A stretch of DNA of 64,000 nt, from positions 19,449,727 through 19,513,726 of the forward strand of contig CM060478.1 in the NCBI GenBank assembly GCA_030544235.1. The letters run 5' to 3'. The position numbers were made by a program, and so were the translations under genes. Under the pieces are notes generated by a model, which saw only the letters and a program-made list of their open reading frames with translations, was not told the DNA's origin and did no database searches. Positions 23,953 to 44,343 of the stretch are shown piece by piece. Source of the DNA: Lepturacanthus savala (lineage: Eukaryota > Chordata > Actinopteri > Scombriformes > Trichiuridae). Each line of letters opens with the position of its first letter. The first letter of the stretch is position 1.

Positions 23953-24559
23953 TAGGGGTGGAAGAAAAAAATCAATTCATGTAAGAATTCTTATTCTCTA
24001 CAGTTCTGGATCAATTCATAATCTTCAAAAATCAACTTTTATTGATGTTTCCTCTGTCTCAATTAGTGATGGGAACACCCTAATTTCCACGGTAACTGGA
24101 GCTAAAAGCTGATTGCTGCCTCTCTCCACCAGACACATGAATACACCTAAACATAAAGCTGAAGCAAAAGTTGGTAAAAGGAGAAAGCTCTGATTGCCTG
24201 AAAGAAGTAAGTTGGTATCTAATCACCTTATATTAATTAAAGGGTATGTCAGATACAGATAACACATAGCAACAAAAATCATCATTGCTCCTGTGTTAAA
24301 GTGTAGAAGTGGACATGTAGGTCTAGTTTACAGTGAGCCCTTGTGTTATAGGCCTATCACTACTTAACATTTTCTTTTAAAATAATTACATGATTAAATA
24401 AAAGGGATTTTACTTACATCGTCTGTTGTTAAAAAAGCAAATGAAAAATCGCAAAAAAATCGAGACTCTTTGAATCAAGACTCGATTTTAAAACGCATTG
24501 TGAACCCTAAGAATCTGAAACAAATCCAATCATGAGACACCCAGAGATTCCCAGCCCTA
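23953..24559. mobile_element. hAT-like MITE (TAGGGCTGGG termini)
   Basis: The right end, read on the minus strand, begins TAGGGCTGGGAATCTCTGGG. It continues through runs of 'gattcttag' and 'aaaatcgagtcttgattc', the pattern I remember from abundant fish hAT-type MITEs. The left end 'taggggtgga' with 'aaaaaatcaattc' is a diverged inverted copy. There is no transposase frame. An 8-bp target duplication could not be seen, so the exact borders are uncertain. Confidence 0.5.
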
Positions 24560-24560
24560 G

Positions 24561-25494
24561 TACACAATGATGAATACGTGTGCTAGCAATGATATAGTTT
24601 GCAGGGTAATACCTTGTAGACGATGCTAACAGTAACAGCTGGTATAAATGTTTTCATGCATGAACAGGCCAGCAACTTGCACGAACTAGCTACATATTCT
24701 AATATGTGCTATATAAACAGAACACAGAACGCCAAAATCATCCCAGATTGACTTTCAGAGTGTTAAATTAAATTTCAATAAGGTTCAAGACTTAGTTTCA
24801 GTAATGGTGGCAAAGCTTTCATCATCATCATCAGAAGCGGCTTGTGATGTGAGCATAAATAGCAGGGCAGATACTGGTGCCGATACCTGAATCTCTAACT
24901 AAGGGGGAGGTCCCCAAAAATGGCTCTGCTCATTCTCCTTGCTGGAAATATACCTGTATGTATATAATTTTTGCTTCAATTAGCCTGAAACAGATATTCA
25001 TTCATATTTTTCTATTTTCAGCTGTGGAGTTACATGGATTCTACTACATCACTAAGGTGGCAGCTGTTTGAGTGCACCAAATAAGTGCACATTGCATAGT
25101 GTGAACGCACTTTGAGTGAAGTGGCCATTAAAGGTTTTAGGCTTCATTGCACTCACAGCTTCAAATCAGGCCTGCAACAGATTTATTTATTTATTGTTTT
25201 ATTTTATATATTTTAAATGTATTATTTATTAAAGACTGAAGGTGTACATGTGTGTGGGCCTACAGGTATATTTGAATGGTTTTGAATTTGTTGATGTAAT
25301 CAATGTTAGCATTAATCATATTGAAAAGATAACGTTAAAAAAGGCGTTTGAAAAGGTAAGTAGTTCATTTAAGGTATCTGAACGTGTTTTATTTGGTATA
25401 CAAGCTATTTAAAAGTATACTTATTTTGATTTACAAAGTGAACAGATACCTTCCTTTATTTAAAAAAAATAAAATGTACTTATTTTGGTTAAAA
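24561..25494. other. Non-coding stretch
   Basis: No gene was seen. It is AT-rich with a 'tttatttatttattg' run near 25185. Confidence 0.45.
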
Positions 25495-25889
25495 GAACTT
25501 AGTGTGGGGTGACACGGTGGTGCAGGGGTTAGCGCTGTTGCCTCACAGCAAGAAGGTCGCAGGTTCAAGACCTTCTTGGTCCTGGGTCTGGGACTTTTCT
25601 GTGTGGAATTTGCATGTTCTCCCTGTGTCTGCGTGGGTTTTCACCGGGTACTCCGGCTTCCTCCCACAGTCCAAAAACATGCTGAGGTTAATTGACAACT
25701 CTAAATTGCCCGTAGGTGTGAGTGTGTGAGTGAATGGTGTGTGTGCCCCACTATTGGCTGGCGACCATCTGGGGTGTATCCCTGCCTCTTGCCATAACGC
25801 GCTGGGATTGGCTCCAGCAGACCCCTGCGACCCTAATGAGGAATAAGCAGGTATAGAAAATGACTGATTGACTGACTGAACTTAGTGTG
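25495..25889 (+). mobile_element. Full-length tRNA-derived SINE with 12-bp target duplication
   Basis: The target duplication GAACTTAGTGTG is at 25495-25506 and again at 25878-25889. The body (25507-25877, 371 bp) starts with a pol III-like head: A-box-like TGGTGCAGGGG at 25518-25528 and B-box-like GGTTCAAGACC at 25562-25572. It continues with the familiar fish words for 'gcatgttctccctgtgtctg', 'tccggcttcctcccacagtc' and 'aattgcccgtaggtgtgagt'. It ends in a short TGAT/TGAC simple-repeat tail. It is transcribed, if at all, by RNA polymerase III and moved by a partner LINE. The exact duplication suggests a young copy. Confidence 0.88.
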
Positions 25890-28800
25890 ATTAATAGAAA
25901 GTTAAAACATATCTATTCTGATTATAAGAAAGGTGAAAGATATTTTGATACTGCATCTAAAAGTGTAAACTAGATTTTTGAAACTTGAAGGGAAAGGTTA
26001 AAAACATTAGAGAAAGCTGGTATCTAATTTTGTACACTTCATTTTATATTATTTTATATATTATATTATATTTTATATGTATATTATATTTCATGAAGAT
26101 AGAGAGTTACCAAATTTCATTGTGTAAAAATCTCTCGAAGGATTATTGCATTTAAAGTACAGTTGTGCAGTGTCCTGTCTGGTTTGAATAAGATTAGAAA
26201 TCAAAGTTGTGAAAACTCAATCTATCATACTATACACTCAAGATAAAAAAAAAACTATGTGGGTTTTTGGATACATGTACTTTGGGTGGTGGGAGCTACA
26301 GGGCAAACAAAACAGCATCAACTTCTTTCTGAATCTACAGCCTGAACCTATTCATGTGACAACTGTGATATATGGCCGTTATATTATATTAGTCGTGTAG
26401 CAGTTTCTAGTTCCACCTGTTCTTTGAATACAGAACAGACTCATTTACCACTGTCACAGACAACCATACATCTGAGATCTTTGAACATTTCAATTAACAT
26501 GCTCAGTGAGAGTTAAAATTACACATTTGCAAGAAAAAAATCATTTAGTTTGGATCCAATTCAGGAACAAAATTAAAAAGCATGAATGTGATCTATAGTG
26601 TTTAAATGAAAGATATTTCACCAGTGTCTGAGAAATGATCTATTTGTTATATGTGTGGTCACATGTTCAGCTGTCTAGCCGTCCTATAAAATATCAGTAA
26701 AGACAAATTGCCAATAGTGGCTGAAAGAATTTTCTAATTAATTTCACTTCTGCCCTTTCTCCATTATGAAGGAACAGATGGTGAAACTACATTGGATTTT
26801 TTTTACACAACAACAGGTGTGGGATAAAGTTCAACATTTGCTTACAGACGTTGATTAAAATTAATTAGATGAAAGGTGACAGCGACACATCAAACATTCC
26901 AAAAGGTTTTGTAGACACTATTCATTTTTTTCCCTCCTAATTTACATTTAAAACAGATGCACATTCTTATCCTAATAAACCAAAACATATTCTTATCAGC
27001 GTTTTTGTTAGATTTTGCAGAATGTAAGTTGCACTACACAGCAAATGCAATATAAAAAACTATAATTTGAAATATTAGGCTTGTATCCAGCATATTAACA
27101 TAATATTGTATACACTTTGATTTGAACTATTTATACATATACATATTTATACATATTTATGACACATTAACAACAACAAAAAACACTTCCAGTTAAAGCA
27201 AGAGAAAGGGGAATTTAATTATATTATAATATTATATAATTTCATTTTCTGTGATTAGGATTAGGATGAGTATTAGTGGCAGGATAAAAAAAAATACATT
27301 GCATAGCTATGATTTAGCCTGGCTTCTCTCAACCAATTGGCAAATGCGAGTTTGCTTAGGGAGCAGCCCAAAATGCCCCTGGATACAAATGGTAGACGTC
27401 CAACCAATCAGAACAAACAGAAACATGTGAACTATTGCTTTTGTTTGTTCTTTTTTTTAAGAGAACATACTGTCCAGTTTGTTTAATACTATCATGATAG
27501 TGGCTTCAACCACCTATTTTAAATCAGTAGCAGCCATCTAGTATTGTTCATGAGAATATATCTATAAAATAAGACTCACTGGTCAGTTATCATGTCAAAT
27601 CTGTATATGTGTATGTATCTATTTTTTCATTTTGTAGTCTTTTCTTTGCAGAAAATATCATACTATTTATTCCATGTACAAAATTCCTTTTTGGGGGATT
27701 ATTCTAGAGACTGAATGAGGATGATTAAACAGATATATACATGTCAGGGTTGACAATCATACTAATCTAAAAAAAATGACCTCTTTCTGGGAGGGTTTGT
27801 CTATGATCTCAGGACGAAGGACTGGTTGATGGAAACTTATTATTATTTTTGTTTTTGCTTAAAAACTTTTATCTAAGTTGTCTAATATCATGTCATTAGA
27901 AAAGACAACAAAACCTGTATGTAACATTTGGATTTTTTTTATTTTAAGTATAAATGACAGCCGTAGACTTAAAGGCTTCAATGGGTTAATTTTCAATAAA
28001 AAAAACATCACAGATTTCTACAATTATAACATTCAGCGAAAGAAATACAGTTTCTGCTGCATCCTATATTTGAATCCACATGCTTCATTCTCCATCATGA
28101 CATCAACTCTGCTGTAGCCTCATAAAAACCCAGCCTGCTCTTTCCTTCCACAGACAGCTGCATGTAAGCCCTCCCTCGTCACTACTCCATCTGGATGCAG
28201 CTTGTGAATTCTCTTACTGTATTTCATACGGGGGTTGCGATGAATAAATATCTGTTACACACAGGATTGTAGATATTTAGTCAAAGCTATTTTAGAACAT
28301 GGCTGACACAGTGCATAGTTGTTGCATAATGTAAAGTTAAGAAGAAAACTCCGGTGATTACTCACCAGTCAGACGTTAGTATAATATAACCAGCACCTTG
28401 GATGACATTTGAGCCACTTACTGAGTTATTAAATGAATAGCCAAAGCCAATAACATGAGAGTAGACAACACCTCTCAGTACAATCCAATACAGATCAACA
28501 ACACCAAAAACTACAGCCTTCTGACTGATCATAAAAAAATCAAGGCTCTCTTCAATAAAAACTAAACACTGAACATTAAATATTTTCTAATTATACTGCG
28601 TTAATTTATCTAAGCATTACCTATAAACTGGCAAACTAGTGTAAAGGACTGAACTAAATTTCAAATTCATACCATTCATTTCAAAGTGCTTTTTCAATGT
28701 CTATCTTCTACACCTGTAAAATAAAGATTACACACCCAGTGTGTTAGATGCAGAGCGGCTTTCATCATGAATTTACTTTAGATCCAAAGGCTGCGGCTCT

Positions 28801-29396
28801 TGCATTGGCTGAACCTCAAATGGCTGGTTGTATCTTGGCTGGATGTATCTTGGCTGTTTTTTTCCTGAAAGCCATTTCAGGCTCAGTTAATCACGCTCGC
28901 CCATCTGCTTTGATGTCCTTCGCTGGTAATAAGTGTGACATCGCTGTACACAAGCATGACAGTAAGCAGCTCTCAGTAGTTTTTAAAAGGAGCGGCTGAG
29001 TGTGAGACTTAATGAGAGACGGTATGTGCCCCAACCTTCTATTCTTGTCGAGAATTATAAAAATCCTCTGTAAAAAATATCTGTCAGCTTTCTGATTTGA
29101 AAATAAGGAGCATGTTATATTTTACAGTATATGAGATGCAGTGCAGAGCTGGCAATATCTGACTTGTGCCTGTGGCTGAATGAACACATGCCTGGCTGCA
29201 GCCCCGCACACATTCAGAGGCTGTCTTTTCATATTATCCTTTGTTTGTTGGTATTTAGAAGGTCATCTCACTTGTGTAGGATGAGCGTCACATACACATT
29301 ATATAGCCAGTCCACTTGTCCGTGTCATGATTCAAACTTTCATACTCTGATTGGGTGATTTAGGGGAGAAACAGCTGTAAATCCAAAGCGTGCATG
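25890..29396. other. AT-rich non-coding region
   Basis: No gene could be supported. It includes an AT-only stretch at 26040-26092. A possible remnant of a fish repeat lies near 27315-27425 ('gcctggcttctctcaaccaa', 'ccaaccaatcagaac'). Confidence 0.45.
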
Positions 29397-29398
29397 TA

Positions 29399-30693
29399 CA
29401 GTGGATATAACAAGTCTACACACCCCTGTTAGAATGCCAACACATAACTTTTTCCACTTTTAATATGCCCTATAATTTGTACAACACAACTGAAAAAAAC
29501 TGAAATCTTTAAGGGAGATGAAGTAAAAATTAGCAACTGAGATAATGAGGTTGCACAAGTGTGACCACCCTCTTATAACTGGGGATGTGGCTGTGTTCAG
29601 ATTTAACCAATTACATTCAAACTCATGTTAAATTGGAGTCAGGACACACCTGTCACCATTAAAGTGCCTCTGATTAACCTCAAATAAAGTTCAGCTGTTC
29701 TAGTAGCGTTTCCTGATATTTATGTGGCTACATCTTCCAGCACAAGCTGTGGTCCACAGAGAGATTCCAACGCATCAGAGGATGTCATTGTGCAAAGATT
29801 TCAGGCAAGTGAAGGATACAAAAGCATTTCCAAGGAATTAAATATACCCAGGAACACAGTGAAGACAGTCATCATCAAGTGGGGAAAATGTGGCACAACA
29901 GTGACATTAACAAGAACATAATGTTTGTCCAACATTGATGATAAGACAAGAAGAAAACTGGTCAGAGAAGTTGAAAAAAGGCTGACAGTAACATTGAAGA
30001 ATCTGCAAGAATATCTGAAAAGTACTGACTGTGTACTTGTGACAACAATCTCAAGTCTTCTATGTATGTCTGGGTTATGGGGTAGGGTGGCAGAATGAAG
30101 TCTTATCTTAGGAAAGGAAAACATCCAAGCCTGGCTTCATTTTGCAAAAATACATTTGAAATCTCCCGAACGCATGTGGAAAAATGTGTTATGGGCCAAT
30201 GAGACCAAGGACTTGGGACATAACTCCAAAAGGTACATCTGGCACAAAAATAACATTGCTCATCACCAAAAGAACACCATACCAACACTGTAGCATGGTG
30301 GTGGCAGCATTATGCTTTGGGGCTGTTTTTCTTCAGCTAGAACTGTAGCCAATGACCGAAAGCACACATCCAAATCAACAAAAGAATGGCTTCACAAGAA
30401 TAAGATGGAGGTTTTGGAATGGCCCAGCCAGAGTCCAGACCTGAATCTGATCGAACATCTGTGGGGTGATTTGAGGAGGGCTGTGCACAGCAGATACCTT
30501 CACAATCTGTCAGATCTGGAGTGGTTTTGCAAAGATGACTGGGCAAATATTGCCACATCAAAATGACAGACTTCTACCCAAAAAAGATTGTGTGCTGTAA
30601 TAAAAGACAAAGGTACTTAAGCAAAGTGCATATTTATGCAACCAGATGATTTTGTTGTAAGGTGTAAGTAGTCTAGACTTTTTATATCCACTG
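29399..30693 (+). mobile_element. Tc1/mariner transposon, 1,295 bp, decayed
   Basis: The left end CAGTGGATATAACAAGTCTA (29399) and the right end, read in reverse, CAGTGGATATAAAAAGTCTA (30693) are matching terminal inverted repeats. TA dinucleotides directly outside (29397-29398 and 30694-30695) are the expected Tc1/mariner target duplication. The internal frame is a broken transposase. Full-length fish Tc1 elements are usually about 1.6 kb, so roughly 300 bp is missing. Confidence 0.93.
29724..30566 (+). pseudogene. Tc1-type transposase pseudogene
   Basis: A single reading frame runs the whole length, broken by three in-frame stops (TAA 29919-29921, TGA 30096-30098, TAG 30291-30293). The first part has a paired-like helix-turn-helix (ISKELNIPRNTVKTVIIKWGK). 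The middle has HLKSPERMW and HNSKRYIWHKNN. The catalytic part has HGGGSIMLWGCFSSA and the C-terminal SPDLNLIEHLWGDL. The first catalytic aspartate position reads ANETK (Asp to Asn). The second, normally in a QQDND context, is lost by an in-frame deletion after CFSSA. Only the third acidic position remains. The product cannot be active, and the end is cut by a TGA at 30564-30566. Confidence 0.9.
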
Positions 30694-30695
30694 TA

Positions 30696-33600
30696 GGTTT
30701 CTGTATTCTAACCTCTTGAAGGGATGTTGTATATCATGCACAGTGCAGGAAGGTCAAACAGTTATTACAAATACAATGTATTTATAAAGACTAGTTAAAC
30801 GTGTTGTATTGATTTTTGTGATTTTTGGTTATTTATATACTGCTATGATGCTGTATACTTGAAGTTCTAAAACTTGAAGTTAATTTATGTAAAAAAATAC
30901 TTCCTTTGAAGTCAAAGTCTAAACATCAACCTGCTCTGATTGCTTTGTTTGAGGCAAGCTGAGATCACAGATAAATGGCCTTCCGTTATGTAGCCTCAGT
31001 TGCTAACGTTGTTGCTAAGGCTTTTCCATGTAGCTCATTTGACATTTTGAGTAAAACATAAGAAAAAGTAGCTTCCAAGAGCTGGCAAATCAGAACAGAG
31101 AGGCTGTGTAAGAGTCAGTACAAATAAGGAGGTTTTAAACTGTAAATCATTCAAACATATTCCAGTAGAGCCCGATTAATCAATGTAATTTAACAAATCT
31201 GCATATTTACAATGCCTTCATACTATTATGAGGGCAGAAAGAAACGTAACGCTTCCCCAATTTTCAGAGACATGCAATATAGTATTTGTTGTCTTTTTCT
31301 CTCTTGTTATAAACACATTAACTGGGATGATGTTAGGGTAGCAGTATTCATTTCACACCTGTTACATAAAATGAAACACCTCAGGTTCAGGACTTACAGG
31401 CTACTGTGGTTTAAATTAACAACAGCACCTTTCCTTCCCTGGCTGAGCCGGCTGCCCTCCCCGTAGGAGGTGAGATCTCGGATTACAAGTTGCCTGCTTA
31501 CTGTAAGAAGAATCACTGGGATATGAAGTCAAGTCTTGACTTTTACCAATTGCCTTTCAGCACCTTTTTTCCCTTTGTCAAAAAAAGAGATGTTACGATG
31601 CTCCTTCACCCTAGTAATGAAACAATTTCCCCTCACAGCGCAAAGAAACTTGTGAGAGTGTTGGAGCTCTGTTTTGGCTCGGTTGTACAATTTCAGAGAG
31701 AAAATTGTTTACACTTTCCACTCAGGATCTGGGATGATGGTTTCAAATGTACACAAGCTTTTAGAGGTAATGGTTTTAAGTGGGAAAGAGGAGTCTATGT
31801 TTTTTTTTCCAGAAATCTTAAAGAACATTTTCCATTTAGAGAGGTACAGCAGGTAGGCCTACTTTGGAAGAAAAAATGAAGGCATACAGTATCTTTTGAC
31901 CTGGTATATTTCATCGCAGGGCTGTTCCCATTACAATGCATTATAACTCACCAACTACTGTACTCTCACCATAAAAGCAAGAAAATTGAGGCAAGCGTGT
32001 GGCTAAATGTGATTGAATGGCTAAATGTTGTTGGTTCACTGACTCATCAGTGAAAAGTAGTCTTAAAAGCCTCAGCACATACTTCCTCCACACATTCAGG
32101 TGTGTGTGCTGAGGCCTTCTGCAGGGACTGAGGACCGTGCGTTCCTTTGCCATTGACTACTCGCTGTGGTAAGATGCCTTACCACTGTCATGCAGCAGGG
32201 GAACCGATCATCACACCCACCCAGTCTGGAGCGTGGCCAGACAGTCAAAACTGCTACTACAAAACCTTTCACTCACACATAGTACAGCTGTTTGAGCAGC
32301 TCTACATGCACTGCAAAAGAAGGGTTCCAAACTTGAAAAAGAGAGAATACACTAACAGAAAACAGTTCAATTCATACAACATTTTATAGACTTTTACTGT
32401 AATTCTATTTTTATAAATTGTACACAGTACCGCATGGTGTCCATTTTAACACTGTTGATACAGTGCTTCCCTCTAGTGGATAGGAAATTATGTACCATAA
32501 ATTACTCTGTTTCCTCTTAAATAGCAATTGTATCCAACATATTTTTTATTACAAATAATCATAAAAAAATTATGACTCATTACATTTGCGTTTTCTTATT
32601 TATCAATTCTGTATAAAAATACTATCCTGCGGACATTGAGAGTATAGGCACTCTGAAGTAGTTCTTCGAGGGTATGAACTGCTTTATTTCTCTATGACCA
32701 TTTACAATTAATTTCATTATAATATAATTAGATATTAATAGAATTATTTAAAAATAAAAAGGAATAAATAATATAACTATTCATATTGGCAGGAGACAGG
32801 AAACAAAAGGGGGAAAGTATTTACTGGAGCACCGTCAGACCTTGTGGTGCTCATTTCCTGTTTTGACCAGTTGAGGGCACTCTCTGCTCTCTGTTTGCTC
32901 TGCTGGCTGAACCAGGTGGAGGTGAGCTGATGTAGTGCTGTGCTGTCTGAGCTGTCAGCACTCATTAGTGCATGTCTCATTAAAGTGATGTCAGTGGTGC
33001 TCCATTAGCAGCCGAATGAACAGCTGCCCTGCCTCGAGGACAAGTCAACAAGTGAACTTTGTTGGTCAGAGCGGCCTGTAGGTTAACCTGCTATAAGTAG
33101 GAACAAAGAATGAGCTGTTATGTGTTTTGATTTGGATCAAGATAACTTATAAATCCAGTTTCAAGAAATTTCACTATGAAAATAAAGCAAGATTACACAC
33201 TCCCTTGCCATACACTTAACTTATATAACTTGTATGCAACAGCCCTGCAATGAAACCCACTCTTATCAAGGTTATAATATTCAGTTTTATGACAGATGTG
33301 TCAGCAGTTATTTTTGAGGTGGTGTTGTTAAGTTCCACTCACAATGAATAGTAATTTAGTGCATGACATGTAATTTTAACTTCTTTATGTTGATTTTCTT
33401 TGACTTTCAATGTAATGAGTAGTTAGTTATTAAAGCAGGATAAAATAATGTAGAAGAACATTAGGAAATGTGATTAAATGCATCTTTATTAGACTAAACA
33501 TCAATATGGCACTACAACAGGAAAAATAATTTCCTATCCTAATAAATGTAATACTGAGGGTTTTTATTAATTGTAATAGAGAAACTCAAAAAAATCAGAA

Positions 33601-34580
33601 TAAAAAGATTCAAATAATATTAGCAATTTTGAAATTCATTATGGCTTAAAGTACAATAAAAAATAATTTCATTGATTAATTTGACAATGTTTTTTTATTA
33701 TTTCTTTTGAATTCTTCCACAGTCAACAGTTGTATATAAAACACATTTGAGATGCTGCAACCACCCAACTTTCATTAAACAGACTTGAATGATTATTCAA
33801 GTATAGACTAATTATAATTGTCAGTAGTATATGGAGAAATAACAGTGATAACAGTATGTCACAGACCTCTACACTAGGTGACTCTCCAACACAATAAATA
33901 ATTAGCATGCAATCTTGTTTGTTGCTGTATTACAGCACAGGGTTAAACCTGCTGTTGAGCATTTCTAAGACACACAAATGCACTAGACTGTGTCTTTAAC
34001 ATATCAAACAGAGCAACTCTGTACACTGTGAGCACACATTTAGTACAAACTGAACTTGTCTTCAGTCATAGAAAACATTTAATTTGATTTTCAACCTTTT
34101 CCAGATGACACATTTTGTACTTTTCTTTGGAATTGAAAGGAAGCATGCAGTTTACATTGATACATTTACTTTAGTTTTAATAGGTAATGGACCTGAGTGC
34201 TTCACTGACAGAAGTCACCAATATTTTACTACTGTTATCCCTTTTTAAATGTTTAGATGAACAGGTTGGTAACTGTATAAGTATGTCTTATGCACTTTAC
34301 TCACATTAGTTTACATGAGCTCGAGGTATTGGCCTCAAGATTTTTCAAACTATTTCTTTTCTACCATGTGGTGGCACCAGTGTGTGAAGTTACCCTGTTC
34401 TAAATGAAGCATCTGATATAAAATGTCTTTAAAAAGGTAAATGGTAATAGTTCATGATTGCCTGAGTTTGAAATGTGGCATTCTGTGTGCTTTTACCAAA
34501 TTCTTCACAAATGACGCAGAAAATATTAAAGTTTTGAAACTTCTAAAGCAGAGATAATCAACCACACTTCACCTCTTTCA
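30696..34580. other. AT-rich non-coding region
   Basis: No gene. An open frame at 31490-31879 (129 codons) lacks any recognised domain. A possible repeat remnant lies near 31000-31190 ('gctggcaaatcagaacagag', 'tagagcccgattaatc'). From 32400 to 34500 the sequence is strongly AT-rich. Confidence 0.45.
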
Positions 34581-36073
34581 CCGTCATCTACTTCCTCTCC
34601 CTCAGCTCCTTGTAACCTAGAACATGCTACACAGTCCCTCAGATAGTCCATGATCTGAATGGTATTTGGGGTCAAAACCAAGATATCCCCATTTGCCTTC
34701 CTCCATTAATGGCCTATTTTAGCGTACTGCCGACGGCAGTAAAGAGATAGCTGGGCATTTATACCTTCTGACTGGATATATTAGCAGGTAATGTCCTTAA
34801 AGAGGATTAGTGGATGGAAAGAGAGGAAAGGAGAAAGAGAAGGAGAGTGGCAGAAAGCGCCGTAGGGATGGCATGGCAGTAAATAGGCAGGCGATAGCAG
34901 GGAGGACAGGGGGGCTTATGCTGCTGCCTTGTTGCGGCCTCTGGCAATGGGTGGGGGATTAGCAGCCATCGTGGATTCTCTGGTATCCTGAAGCATGTTA
35001 AATGATAGCTTTTTAATCATTTGTATACCATAAAAATGTAGGAAAATAAAACCTGCCTTCACGATATGAGCAGAGAAACATAGAGCATAACTCACGATTT
35101 AGGAACAGTGTGCATGATTGAAAGGAAATGCAAAGTTGTCAAGAAGGTTCAGGAAGTGGTTTATGCAACACTGATCTCGTGGTTAACTGACTGTTCCTCC
35201 TGATCCTGTGTAGTCAGTCGGGGAAGAATGTGCCGTGGGTCAAGGTCAAGAGTCCAAACAAACCAAACAGAGAATCCTGTTTATGTTGTCCAGCTATTAA
35301 CCTTTCTACTTAAATACATTCCTAAACAGGCATAGTGAACTTTAAGGGCAACCCTTAAAGGAAGTGAATGCGTGTATGCCCATTCTTTATAGGGCTTTAA
35401 AGTTATTACATTTTTGTTTATTAGTTATTAGTTTGTAAACATATGGTCTAGATACTAAATTGTAGGACTGACCCAAAAAATCAAAGCTTCGAAGCTCCAA
35501 TCATTGCCATGATATTTTTTTTTCCTTTTTATTCTGCATGTGACATAGACGAAGACATTGAGTGTATGGAATCATTTTAACTTAAATTGAGGTGTGATAT
35601 GTGCAAGGCATTCGTATTGTTTGGGGTTGTCCTAGTAACCACACATCACCTCCGGTCAGATTGTTGCTCCTTCTTGACTTTCACTGAATGGATGAACTCT
35701 CTCTCTCACTCTCACTCACTCTCTGCATGGCCATCAAACTTCGATGTAATCAATCTAATTGTTCGATCGATTTTTTTGTCCTTGATTGATCCATTCTCAA
35801 AATATGGTAACCGGGTCAGCCCTACTAATTTGTCTATTTTATTTTTATAATGTTATCTGTAAAAACATCTTTTAAACAGAAGCGCCAGCTTACCTCAACA
35901 TATCTGGTGTGTAACCCACTATCATTAGAAAATACATACATATTGGATGATTCTGTACCTTGAAATCTACATCTAGTGCCAGTTTTCAGTGCCAATGCAC
36001 GAGGTAATGTACTTACATAAATATAGATATATATAGATATAAATATAGTGAAGCAGAAAGTAAGGATGTGGAT
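34581..36073. other. Non-coding region with purine-rich patch
   Basis: 34805-34860 is purine-rich on the plus strand. 34590-35000 is unique-looking and may be regulatory. (TC)/(CACT) short repeats lie near 35698-35725. No gene was seen. Confidence 0.4.
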
Positions 36074-36074
36074 G

Positions 36075-36102
36075 TTAGGGTTAGGGTTAGGGTTAGGGTT
36101 AG
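36075..36102. repeat. Interstitial telomere-type repeat (TTAGGG)4.7
   Basis: Four perfect TTAGGG units plus TTAG, embedded in otherwise ordinary sequence. It is too short to be a telomere end. Such tracts are usually attributed to break repair or replication slippage. Confidence 0.95.
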
Positions 36103-44293
<8,191 letters not shown>

Positions 44294-44343
44294 TTTTCCT
44301 TTCCTTTCCTTTCCTTTCCTTTCCTTTCCTTTCCTTTCCTTTC
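44294..44343. repeat. (TTCCT)n pentanucleotide repeat
   Basis: Nine perfect TTCCT units at 44296-44340 with short impure edges. It is a pyrimidine tract on the plus strand. Confidence 0.95.

Noticed and set aside
25507..25580. tRNA gene
   Set aside because: A- and B-box-like words are present, but the sequence is the head of a SINE and does not fold into a tRNA with conserved arms.
31490..31879. 129-codon open frame
   Set aside because: No recognised domain. Composition is Phe/Lys-rich as in AT-rich non-coding DNA.
36075..36102. Chromosome end
   Set aside because: Only 28 bp of telomere repeat with ordinary sequence on both sides.
44294..44343. Splice polypyrimidine tract of a hidden exon
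   Set aside because: It is a regular pentanucleotide repeat, and no coding exon follows.
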